Shown one piece after another: positions 1-5,502 of a stretch of 5,623 nucleotides of DNA. Source of the DNA: Candidatus Kapaibacterium sp. (GTDB lineage Bacteria > Bacteroidota > Ignavibacteria > Kapaibacteriales > Kapaibacteriaceae); assembly GCA_030830285.1 (NCBI GenBank), contig JAURNF010000235.1:1-5623 (forward strand). Direction: 5' to 3'. The position numbers and the translations under genes were made by a program. Numbering within the stretch: the first letter of the stretch is position 1; every line of letters begins with the position of its first letter. The notes beneath the pieces were generated by a model. That model worked only from the letters and a program-made list of their open reading frames with translations. It was not told where the DNA came from and did not search any database.

Positions 1-183
1 GAATACTTCGATCGGATCTGTTTCGGCCTTCTTGCCCACGATGTCAAGTGCTTCGTACACGATCTTGCGAGCCGTGTTCTTCTTGCCCTGAATCATGATG
101 TTGTTCACAAACTTGGCGATCATCACGTCGTTGAAACGTGGATCTGCCATGGTGCGACGCTTGTCTGAACGCTTTTTACGCAT
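1..183 (-). CDS. rpsG: 30S ribosomal protein S7, N-terminal part (runs off left edge)
   Basis: S7 is a primary 16S rRNA-binding protein that nucleates the head of the 30S subunit and lies near the E and P sites. The 61 visible codons begin MRKKRSDKRRTMADPRFND and continue with a segment containing KFVNNIMIQGKKNTARKIVY. This matches the conserved S7 amino-terminal pattern: a basic arm, then DPxxN, a VxKFINxxM-like helix and GKKxxAxxIxYEA. About 95 residues of a typical 156-residue S7 lie outside the window. I chose the ATG at 181-183 over the internal Met12 because a strong Shine-Dalgarno sits 8 bases upstream and the basic arm is expected in S7. The gene lies 12 bases after the rpsL stop and is almost certainly co-transcribed with it. 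In E. coli S7 is the autoregulator of the str operon; whether that holds here is unknown. Confidence 0.96.
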   Translation of the reverse strand, partial: MRKKRSDKRRTMADPRFNDVMIAKFVNNIMIQGKKNTARKIVYEALDIVGKKAETDPIEVF

Positions 184-191
184 AGTGTTTT

Positions 192-197
192 CTCCTT
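192..197 (-). promoter_or_regulatory. Shine-Dalgarno of rpsG overlapping the rpsL stop
   Basis: Read on the minus strand, AAGGAG lies 8 bases before the rpsG ATG. It shares bases with the rpsL stop codon, giving TAAGGAG. A ribosome finishing rpsL therefore sits on the rpsG initiation region, which fits coupled translation of S12 and S7. It is the strongest Shine-Dalgarno in the window and fixes the rpsG start. Confidence 0.85.
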
Positions 198-594
198 ACT
201 TCTTTCCTGCTGGTGCTGCACCAGGCTTTGGCTTCTTCGCTCCGTACTTCGAACGCGACTGCTTGCGGTTCGCTACGCCTTGTGTGTCGGCAGAACCACG
301 AACGATGTGGTAACGCACACCCGGAAGGTCCTTTACACGACCACCACGGATAAGCACAATTGAGTGCTCCTGAAGGTTGTGACCTTCACCCGGGATGTAG
401 GCCGTTACTTCGATGCCGTTCGAAAGGCGCACACGGGCAACCTTGCGAAGAGCTGAGTTTGGCTTCTTCGGTGTCGTGGTGTATACACGAGTGCATACTC
501 CACGCTTTTGTGGACATGATTGAAGAGCTGGTGACTTGCTCTTCTCTGTTACGACTTCGCGTCCTTTACGGACAAGCTGGGCGATCGTAGGCAT
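196..594 (-). CDS. rpsL: 30S ribosomal protein S12
   Basis: S12 sits at the 30S decoding centre and controls tRNA selection fidelity. The 132-residue product starts MPTIAQLVRKGR and shows the family signatures in order: CPQKRGVCTRVYTTTPKKPNS (about 27-47), ALRKVARVRLSNG (48-60), AYIPGEGHNLQEHS (65-78), GGRVKDLPGVRYHIVRG (84-100) and a basic KQSRSKYG tail. The lysines of the PKKPNS loop (43-44) and Lys88 are wild type, so the classical streptomycin-resistance substitutions are absent. Asp89 is the position methylthiolated by RimO in bacteria that have it. The carboxyl end carries a short Pro/Ala/Lys extension (KPKPGAAPAGKK) that makes it about 8 residues longer than E. coli S12. The frame is open 26 codons further upstream, but that stretch has no S12 similarity and overlaps the predicted promoter and leader hairpin, so Met at 592-594 is the start. 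Only a weak ribosome binding site precedes it. rpsG follows after 12 bases. Confidence 0.98.
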   Translation of the reverse strand: MPTIAQLVRKGREVVTEKSKSPALQSCPQKRGVCTRVYTTTPKKPNSALRKVARVRLSNGIEVTAYIPGEGHNLQEHSIVLIRGGRVKDLPGVRYHIVRGSADTQGVANRKQSRSKYGAKKPKPGAAPAGKK

Positions 595-637
595 TTCGTT
601 CTGCCAGTATGGAGAGTTCGTTGAAAGCGCAACCAGT

Positions 638-655
638 GCGAATACGGGTATTCGC
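638..655 (-). promoter_or_regulatory. Leader hairpin upstream of rpsL
   Basis: An 18-base perfect inverted repeat with arms GCGAATAC and GTATTCGC. In RNA it would fold as a 7-bp stem (GCGAATA/TATTCGC) closed by a CCCG tetraloop. It lies 43 bases before the rpsL start and downstream of the predicted promoter, so it would be in the 5' leader of the rpsL-rpsG transcript. Ribosomal-protein leaders often carry structures bound by one of the encoded proteins, with S7 the str-operon regulator in E. coli. A regulatory role is inference; the repeat itself is directly visible. Confidence 0.45.
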
Positions 656-669
656 GCCAGTAGAGCCTG

Positions 670-701
670 CAAAACTATATGGTTGTGGGGTCAAAACCAA
701 A
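670..701 (-). promoter_or_regulatory. Bacteroidota-type promoter for rpsL-rpsG
   Basis: On the minus strand TTTG (698-701) is followed after 20 bases by TAGTTTTG (670-677). This fits the Bacteroidota housekeeping promoter (-33 TTTG, -7 TAnnTTTG) with no mismatch and about the usual spacing. A sigma70-style reading (TTGACC to TATAGT) leaves only 9 bases and is not plausible. Transcription would begin near 660-665, giving a leader of about 70 bases that includes the hairpin at 638-655. This implies rpsL-rpsG can be transcribed independently of fusA. Confidence 0.6.
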
Positions 702-907
702 TAGTTGATGAAGTTTATGTGGATATGTTGTCCACGGGGTAGGCGGCCGCTCTGGACGGGCGCACGGGACCAGCCGGATCCTCTGGGGTAAGAACGGCCT
801 CAGGGAAGGGGCCTAACGCAAAACTTCCCCGCCACGTGTGCGCCAAAACGCCCACGTAACGAGGAAGATAGTTGCATTGCCGATGTGTACGAAGCCCGGA
901 GATGCTG

Positions 908-931
908 GTGCGAGACGCGTACGTATCGCAC
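908..931 (-). other. Stem-loop just after the fusA stop
   Basis: On the minus strand the arms GTGCGA and TCGCAC pair over 6 bp. One T/C mismatch follows, then an inner ACG/CGT stem closes on a TACG tetraloop, giving a compact 24-base hairpin. It begins 12 bases after the fusA stop codon. No run of T follows it, so it is not a standard intrinsic terminator. It may protect the 3' end of the fusA message or assist factor-dependent termination. Confidence 0.4.
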
Positions 932-942
932 TCTCCCGGAGC

Positions 943-3039
943 TTACTTGTTGCCTTCTGCGCGCTTCTTCTGGTATTCCTTGACCATTTCCTCTTGGATG
1001 TTGCGAGGTACCGGTTGGTACTTCTTGAACTCCATCGAGAACTCGCCCTTGCCCTGTGTGGCCGAACGAAGGTCGGTTGAATAGCCGAACATTTCTGACA
1101 GTGGCACTTCTGACTCAACAGTGACGTAGCCGGCATCCGAATCAGTGCCCATGATCACGCCACGACGCTGGTTGAGCTGGCCGATCACCGAGCCTTGGAA
1201 CTCTTCTGGAACCGATACTTCAAGCTTCATGATCGGCTCGAGGATCGTTGGCTTCGCCTGAGCATAGGCTTCACGGAAGGCCATGATAGCAGCCGTCTTA
1301 AAGGCCATTTCAGAGGAGTCAACCGCGTGCGTCGCACCGTCGTTGATCGTTACACGTACACGTACAACTGGCTGTCCGATAAGCGAACCTTCGATGATCG
1401 ACTCGCGGAAGCCCTTGTCACATGCCGGTACGTATTCGCGCGGAATAACACCACCAACGATGTCGTCAACGAATTCGTAGTTCTCGATCGCATCGCCCGG
1501 AAGTGGCTCAATGAAGCCACCAACACGTGCGAATTGACCCGAACCACCAGTCTGCTTCTTGTGTGTGTAGTTGAACTCAGCACGCTGCGTAAGCGTCTCG
1601 CGGAAGGCTACCTTCGGACGTCCAACGGTGATTTCAGTGTTGAACTCACGGCGGATACGCTCGATGTAGATTTCGAGGTGAAGCTCACCCATGCCCTTGA
1701 TGATCGTTTCGCCCGACTCTTCGTCGCGCATCACGCGGAACGTTGGGTCTTCCTTCGTAAAGCGGTTGAGCGCCTTCGAGAAGTTTACCTGTCCGGCCTT
1801 ATCCTTAGGCGCAACAGCAAGCTCGATAACCGGCTCAGGGACGAACATCGATGTCATGGTGTAGCTCACCGAGCCATCTGTGAACGTGTCACCCGACGCA
1901 CAGTCAACACCGAACATCGCAACGATATCGCCCGCAATTGACTCGTCGATATCGTGCATTTCGTTCGAGTGCATACGAACAAGACGCGGAACCTTCACCT
2001 TCTTGCCGTTGGCAATGTTGATGATGGTGTCGCCCTTCTTGATGGTACCTTGGTAGACACGCATGTATGTGAGCTGACCATAGCGTCCGTCCTCAAGCTT
2101 GAACGCAAGCATGACGAGGTTCTTCGATGGATCGCTCTCAAGCGTGACCTTCTGCTCGTTGTTGTCCTGGTCAAGTGCTTCGTTCTTGATGTCGAATGGC
2201 GCTGGAAGCAACGAAGTAATTCCATCAAGAAGCGTTTGAACACCCTTGTTCTTGTAGGCCGAGCCGCAGAACACTGGCGTCATCTTGAGCGACAGTGTAC
2301 CCTTGCGAACAGCTGCTGTGAGCTCTTCTGCGCCGATTGGCTCGTCCATCAAGAACTTCTCCATCAGCGTGTCGTCGAAGTCAGCTGCGACTTCCACGAG
2401 CTTATGACGAAGCTCCTTCGCCTTTGCTTCGAGCGCTGCTGGGATCGGCTCGCGACGTACGTCAACACCACCCTCACCGTCGAAGTACAACGCCTGCATG
2501 TTGATCACGTCAATCACACCCTCGAGCTTGTCTTCCAAGCCGATTGTGTACGTGACAAACGCTGGGTTGTGCGCGAGCTTCTCACGAAGCTGCTCAGCAA
2601 CACGATCAGGATTTGCACCCTGGCGGTCGCACTTGTTGATGAAGGCAACGCGTGGTACGCTGTAACGGCGCATCTGGCGGTCCACCGTGATAGACTGCGA
2701 CTGCACACCAGCTACAGAGCAGAGAACAAGAACGGCGCCGTCAAGCACGCGAAGCGCACGCTCAACTTCCACCGTAAAGTCCACGTGACCCGGAGTATCA
2801 ATCAGGTTGATGTTGTAATCGCCCCACGTGCAGTACGTGGCAGCTGATTGGATCGTTATGCCCTTTTCGCGCTCAAGGTCCATCGAATCCATCTTGGCGC
2901 CAACACCGTCTTTGCCGCGCACTTCATGGATCGCGTGGATCTTGCCTGTGTAGAACAGGATGCGCTCAGACAGCGTCGTCTTGCCGGAGTCAATGTGGGC
3001 ACTAATGCCGATGTTCCGGACTTTCGATAGGTCTGCCAT
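943..3039 (-). CDS. fusA: Elongation factor G, mitochondrial-EFG1/spdEFG1-like
   Basis: EF-G is the cytoplasmic GTPase that drives tRNA-mRNA translocation on the ribosome. The 698-residue protein is full length. G-domain motifs are intact: AHIDSGKT (14-21), GIT (60-62), DTPGH (81-85), NKCD (135-138) and GSA (259-261). Domain II follows at about 300-400, domain III at about 405-475, and domain IV at about 478-600 with the tip loops HKKQTGGSGQF (493-503) and DGATHAVDSSE (567-577, His571). Domain V ends in ATQGKGEFSMEFKKYQP (660-676). Several positions follow mitochondrial EFG1 and the spirochaete/planctomycete spdEFG1 class rather than canonical EF-G: Ser18 in the P-loop, the segment RGKDGVGAKMDSM (41-53) where canonical EF-G has a shorter HDGAATMDWM-like stretch, and GKGEFSMEF where canonical proteins read GRAxxxMEF. 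In Borrelia this class performs translocation while a second EF-G performs ribosome recycling. The ATG at 3037-3039 has GGTGA 6 bases upstream. The gene leads the minus-strand cluster and precedes rpsL. Confidence 0.97.
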   Translation of the reverse strand: MADLSKVRNIGISAHIDSGKTTLSERILFYTGKIHAIHEVRGKDGVGAKMDSMDLEREKGITIQSAATYCTWGDYNINLIDTPGHVDFTVEVERALRVLDGAVLVLCSVAGVQSQSITVDRQMRRYSVPRVAFINKCDRQGANPDRVAEQLREKLAHNPAFVTYTIGLEDKLEGVIDVINMQALYFDGEGGVDVRREPIPAALEAKAKELRHKLVEVAADFDDTLMEKFLMDEPIGAEELTAAVRKGTLSLKMTPVFCGSAYKNKGVQTLLDGITSLLPAPFDIKNEALDQDNNEQKVTLESDPSKNLVMLAFKLEDGRYGQLTYMRVYQGTIKKGDTIINIANGKKVKVPRLVRMHSNEMHDIDESIAGDIVAMFGVDCASGDTFTDGSVSYTMTSMFVPEPVIELAVAPKDKAGQVNFSKALNRFTKEDPTFRVMRDEESGETIIKGMGELHLEIYIERIRREFNTEITVGRPKVAFRETLTQRAEFNYTHKKQTGGSGQFARVGGFIEPLPGDAIENYEFVDDIVGGVIPREYVPACDKGFRESIIEGSLIGQPVVRVRVTINDGATHAVDSSEMAFKTAAIMAFREAYAQAKPTILEPIMKLEVSVPEEFQGSVIGQLNQRRGVIMGTDSDAGYVTVESEVPLSEMFGYSTDLRSATQGKGEFSMEFKKYQPVPRNIQEEMVKEYQKKRAEGNK

Positions 3040-3045
3040 AGCAGG

Positions 3046-3050
3046 TCACC
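3046..3050 (-). promoter_or_regulatory. Ribosome binding site of fusA
   Basis: GGTGA on the minus strand, 6 bases before the fusA ATG. It pairs with the distal part of the anti-Shine-Dalgarno (the GGTGA of AAGGAGGTGATC) rather than the usual AGGAGG core. It is a modest site that supports the chosen start. Confidence 0.5.
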
Positions 3051-3082
3051 GAAGAAAAAATGTTGAAAAGCGGTAAAGACCA

Positions 3083-3113
3083 CAAAGATAGGGGTATTTG
3101 GGGAATTAGCGAA
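3083..3113 (-). promoter_or_regulatory. Bacteroidota-type promoter for fusA
   Basis: On the minus strand TATCTTTG (3083-3090) matches the -7 consensus TAnnTTTG exactly. Nineteen bases upstream lies TTCG (3110-3113), one mismatch from the -33 TTTG. Transcription would start near 3074-3078, leaving a leader of about 35-40 bases. The same design as the rpsL promoter strengthens both calls. The site lies in the 101-base divergent gap shared with the plus-strand gene at 3141. Confidence 0.6.
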
Positions 3114-3140
3114 CTGTGTAAGTGTCCTATTGTTGCAGCC

Positions 3141-3596
3141 ATGAGATTCTTCTGGCTTGCAACCGTGGCGTTTATTTCCATGGCGACCGTTTCGATGCAC
3201 GGGACGGCGCCCATGGATATCACCGCACACCTGGGAACCTACCAGGGAACGCTGCGGAACGCCTCAGGCGTCCTCCAGTTGGGTGGAGCGGATGCCACGA
3301 AGTCCGTCGTGGTGCTGTCGGCCTCAGCCGATAGTTTGCGGCTGGATGCGATGGACAAGGGGGGCACCTTGCGGCGGATAGGATCGTGGCCAATGACGCG
3401 GGTAACGGCTGCCGGCGAGTCCTTTACAGCTTCTGGCGTCCAAAAGGGGCCACTGCATCTTCGCCGAACCCTTACGTGGAGGCGAACAGCGGGCATCCGC
3501 GTCAATGCGGAACTCACAACAGCACACGCGTCCCAACGCGAGGATGACTACTTCGGGGGTAGCCGCGTGCAGCTCACTCTTCTGAAGATTCGATAA
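3141..3596 (+). CDS. Small secreted protein of unknown function
   Basis: I do not recognise this 151-residue protein. It opens with a typical export signal: MR, then a hydrophobic stretch (residues 3-19, FFWLATVAFISMATVSM), with cleavage likely between residues 18 and 24. No lipobox cysteine is present and the whole protein lacks Cys, so a soluble periplasmic or secreted product is more likely than a lipoprotein. The mature part alternates short hydrophobic and polar stretches (for example SVVVLSASADSLRLD and RVQLTLLK), suggesting a beta-rich fold, and carries a basic segment LHLRRTLTWRRTAGIRV (105-121). The frame is open 27 codons upstream, but that part is not signal-like and overlaps the fusA promoter, so Met at 3141 is preferred. 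No Shine-Dalgarno is visible. Its stop overlaps the start of the VUT gene by one base, so the two are probably made together. Its coding status rests on the signal peptide, the operon overlap and the undisrupted frame. Confidence 0.75.
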   Translation: MRFFWLATVAFISMATVSMHGTAPMDITAHLGTYQGTLRNASGVLQLGGADATKSVVVLSASADSLRLDAMDKGGTLRRIGSWPMTRVTAAGESFTASGVQKGPLHLRRTLTWRRTAGIRVNAELTTAHASQREDDYFGGSRVQLTLLKIR

Positions 3597-4084
3597 TGTC
3601 CACCCTGATCGCCCTTGCCCTCTATGCCGCGGTCCTGGTGGGCGCCAACATGATTATCGGCGTGTTCGGTCCGATGGCTACAGGCATTGTGGCGTTCTTC
3701 CTGATCGGGTTCGATCTCACCCTGCGTGACTGGCTGCAACTGCGCCTACGCACGTGGCAGATGTTCACCCTGATCGCTGGCTCTGGCTGCATCACGTACC
3801 TGCTCGATCGCGCGGCTGGCGATATCGCGATCGCCTCGGCGCTGTCCTTCGCCCTAGCAGGCATGGCCGACTGGTTCGTGTTCTCACGTCTGCGCGGCTC
3901 GTGGCTCCGCCGAGCAAATCTGTCAAACATCGCCGGCTCGGCCGTCGATTCCTTGGTGTTCCCTACGCTGGCCTTTGGCTCCCTGATGCCACTTGTCGTG
4001 CTGATGCAGTTCGGCGCAAAGCTGGCAGGGGGCGCGCTATGGTCCATGGTGTTCGATAAGGTGGTCCACCCGCCGGACAGGTAG
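3596..4084 (+). CDS. Short VUT-family membrane protein, putative queuosine-precursor transporter
   Basis: A 162-residue integral membrane protein with about six hydrophobic segments at roughly 3-22, 25-41, 53-70, 76-93, 111-129 and 130-153. The pattern GFDLTLRDWLQ (38-48), ALAGMADWFVFSRLR (87-101) and NIAGSAVDSLVF (111-122) matches the VUT/YhhQ family, whose characterised members take up queuosine precursors such as preQ0, preQ1 or queuine for tRNA modification. It is shorter than E. coli YhhQ (about 220 residues) and belongs with the compact VUT proteins also seen in phages and many bacteria, for which substrate is less certain. The start ATG shares its A with the upstream stop (TAATG), indicating translational coupling to the secreted protein gene. 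The stop lies 2 bases from the stop of the convergent MFS gene. Family assignment is fairly secure; substrate is inferred from family membership only. Confidence 0.85.
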   Translation: MSTLIALALYAAVLVGANMIIGVFGPMATGIVAFFLIGFDLTLRDWLQLRLRTWQMFTLIAGSGCITYLLDRAAGDIAIASALSFALAGMADWFVFSRLRGSWLRRANLSNIAGSAVDSLVFPTLAFGSLMPLVVLMQFGAKLAGGALWSMVFDKVVHPPDR

Positions 4085-4086
4085 CA

Positions 4087-5313
4087 TCACCGATGGTCAA
4101 TGTGCATGCGACGCAATGGTCCGTTCCGCCATGCAACAATAGCGACGACGACGAGCGTGGCGATACCGCCGAGATACACGCTTGGCACGGTGCCAAACAT
4201 CTTCGCAGCAATGCCACTCTCGACTGCCCCGAGCTCGTTTGAACTGGAGATGAACATGGTGTTGGCAGCCGCCACACGACCTTTCATTTCCTCGGGCGTC
4301 TCGAGCTGCAGGATGGTGTGGCGGATGATAACACTCACGGCATCAAATGCACCAGCGAGTATGAGCACGGCGACGCTGATCCAGAAGATGGTACTCGATG
4401 CAAAGGCAAGAATGCAGAGTCCAAAGCCCGCAACCGACCACAACAGGTACCGTCCGGCGTTGCGTTGAATGGGGCGCACGGAGAAGATTGCCATCGCAGT
4501 CACACTCCCAACACTCATCGCAGAACGCAAGATGCCGAGTCCGCTCTCCCCTACGTGCAGCACATCCTTCGCGAACACGGGCAACAATGCAACAACACCG
4601 CCGAATAGCACGGCAAAGAGGTCGAGCGATAATGCGCCGAGAATAACTGGACGTTGCAGAATGAAACGTAAACCAAGTGTGAGGTCCTCTTTCATCGAGG
4701 CTCGCTTCTCCTGCACAACTGGCGGCTTGGGCGTTAGACGCAATGCACCTATTGCACCGACAATCATGAGCGCGACGTAGCTGTATCCAGCTGCATCTGC
4801 CCCATACGCGCCGTAGATAATGCCGCCGAGCAGCGGCCCAGCGATCATGGCCCCTTGCCATATGCTGCTGCTTAACGCAGATGCACGCGTGACATCTTCA
4901 CGCGCAACGATCTGTCCGAGCGTACTAAACATCGACGGACCATACATGGCGCGCGCTGCGCCGTTGATCATCACCATCGCCAACAAGCCCCAAACAATCT
5001 GCTGCGACGTCAACACGCCCACTGTCTCGTCCTGTACAAGCGCAGCCGACACGATCGCAGAACCGATGATCATGATCAGCGCGGCACGAATCCCTGTTCG
5101 CTTGTCAATGCGGTCTACCCAATACCCAGCCGGCAAGGCAAGTCCGATCGCCGGAATCGCTTCCGCAAGACCAACGAAGGCAAGGTACACGGGGTCGTTG
5201 GTAAGCGCATACACATACCACCCAACAACAAGGGCCTGCATGTGCCACCCCATCGCAACGAACAATCGCAGTTGGAGGAAGGCGAGGAATTGAGGGATGG
5301 AAAGGATGCTCAT
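4087..5313 (-). CDS. MFS transporter of the EntS/MFS_3 exporter type
   Basis: A 408-residue inner-membrane major facilitator with the expected two six-helix halves around a cytoplasmic loop at about residues 192-212 (RLTPKPPVVQEKRASMKED). Motif A in the loop between helices 2 and 3 reads GYWVDRIDKR (63-72). The second half has the stretch RPVILGALSLDLFAVLFGG (221-239) followed by ALLPVFAKDVLHVGESGLG, and near the end GRVAAANTMFISSSNELGAVESG (345-367). These are hallmarks of the MFS_3 group containing the enterobactin exporter EntS. The substrate cannot be told from sequence; proton-driven efflux of a siderophore, drug or metabolite is the family expectation. The frame extends to 5442, but the extra 43 residues are polar and basic and unlike an MFS amino terminus. 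MSILSIPQFLAF at 5313 is preceded by GGGAG at 6 bases, so I chose that start. The gene is convergent with the VUT gene and divergent from the symporter at 5503. Confidence 0.93.
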   Translation of the reverse strand: MSILSIPQFLAFLQLRLFVAMGWHMQALVVGWYVYALTNDPVYLAFVGLAEAIPAIGLALPAGYWVDRIDKRTGIRAALIMIIGSAIVSAALVQDETVGVLTSQQIVWGLLAMVMINGAARAMYGPSMFSTLGQIVAREDVTRASALSSSIWQGAMIAGPLLGGIIYGAYGADAAGYSYVALMIVGAIGALRLTPKPPVVQEKRASMKEDLTLGLRFILQRPVILGALSLDLFAVLFGGVVALLPVFAKDVLHVGESGLGILRSAMSVGSVTAMAIFSVRPIQRNAGRYLLWSVAGFGLCILAFASSTIFWISVAVLILAGAFDAVSVIIRHTILQLETPEEMKGRVAAANTMFISSSNELGAVESGIAAKMFGTVPSVYLGGIATLVVVAIVAWRNGPLRRMHIDHR

Positions 5314-5319
5314 TCGCTG

Positions 5320-5324
5320 CTCCC
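5320..5324 (-). promoter_or_regulatory. Ribosome binding site of the MFS gene
   Basis: GGGAG on the minus strand, 6 bases before the ATG at 5311-5313. It decides between this start and the far upstream ATG at 5442, which has no comparable site. Confidence 0.6.
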
Positions 5325-5404
5325 AGCCTGCGCGGGGAAGAGATACACGGAAGTATCGAAGCTGATAATCACGGCGGTTAGATGCTAAACGTTTGACAGT
5401 GCAG

Positions 5405-5438
5405 CGTTGCAAGTTATGCGCAAGTACGGACGTTGCAA
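5405..5438. repeat. Short direct repeat in the divergent MFS/symporter region
   Basis: CGTTGCAA occurs at 5405-5412 and again at 5431-5438, 26 bases apart. Each copy contains the palindrome TTGCAA. Between and overlapping them GCAAGT occurs at 5409-5414 and 5420-5425, 11 bases apart, about one helical turn. The position between two divergent transporter genes would suit an operator. With such short units, chance cannot be excluded. Confidence 0.3.
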
Positions 5439-5502
5439 TCAAACAGCACGAATGATCAACGATGTCGTAAACTTGCTGTGCGTCAACTTTACACCGAGCC
5501 TC

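Larger units (their letters stand above)
595..942. other. 348-base gap between fusA and rpsL
   Basis: No convincing gene lies here on either strand; the open frames are short and have no recognisable protein pattern, and I see no tRNA cloverleaf. From the fusA side the gap holds a stem-loop (908-931), a GC-rich middle with a loose GGGAAG/CTTCCC inverted repeat (803-829), the promoter (670-701) and the leader hairpin (638-655). The size is large for two ribosome-related genes on the same strand and fits a boundary between two transcription units. Confidence 0.6.
5314..5502. promoter_or_regulatory. Divergent intergenic region of MFS and symporter genes
   Basis: This 189-base stretch must carry promoters for both flanking genes. 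No exact TAnnTTTG with a proper -33 partner was found. TAAACTTG (plus strand, 5468-5475) is one mismatch from the -7 consensus but lacks a TTTG at the right distance. A TTGACA on the plus strand (5393-5398) is followed at 16 bases by the poor match TATGCG. Promoter positions are therefore left open. Confidence 0.4.

Noticed and set aside
595..672. In-frame upstream extension of rpsL by 26 codons
   Set aside because: S12 proteins begin MPTIxQL at the Met at 592-594; the extension has no S12 similarity, and its first codon overlaps the predicted -7 promoter element.
718..735. DnaA-box-like TGTGGATAT next to TGTCCACG
   Set aside because: One box has one mismatch and the other two; there is no cluster, no AT-rich unwinding region and no dnaA or dnaN nearby, so an origin is not supported.
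803..829. GGGAAG/CTTCCC inverted repeat in the fusA-rpsL gap
   Set aside because: The 6-bp stem has a 15-base loop and no T-tract on either strand, so it is too weak to call a terminator.
1195..2847. Long open frames on the plus strand antisense to fusA (248 and 297 codons)
   Set aside because: They lie in the exact antisense register of fusA, where stops appear only if fusA uses TTA, CTA or TCA codons, which it rarely does. The translations resemble no known protein.
3060..3140. In-frame upstream extension of the secreted-protein gene by 27 codons
   Set aside because: It would bury the signal peptide inside the protein and overlaps the predicted fusA promoter.
3040..3140. Possible plus-strand promoters for the gene at 3141 and a preQ1-type riboswitch
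   Set aside because: TATTGTTG at 3129-3136 is too close to the start and TTGAAA at 3063 lacks a good -10 partner. No preQ1-like pseudoknot pattern was recognised ahead of the pair containing the VUT gene.
5314..5442. In-frame upstream extension of the MFS gene by 43 codons
   Set aside because: The extra residues are polar and basic, unlike an MFS amino terminus, and the internal Met at 5313 has a GGGAG site at the right distance.
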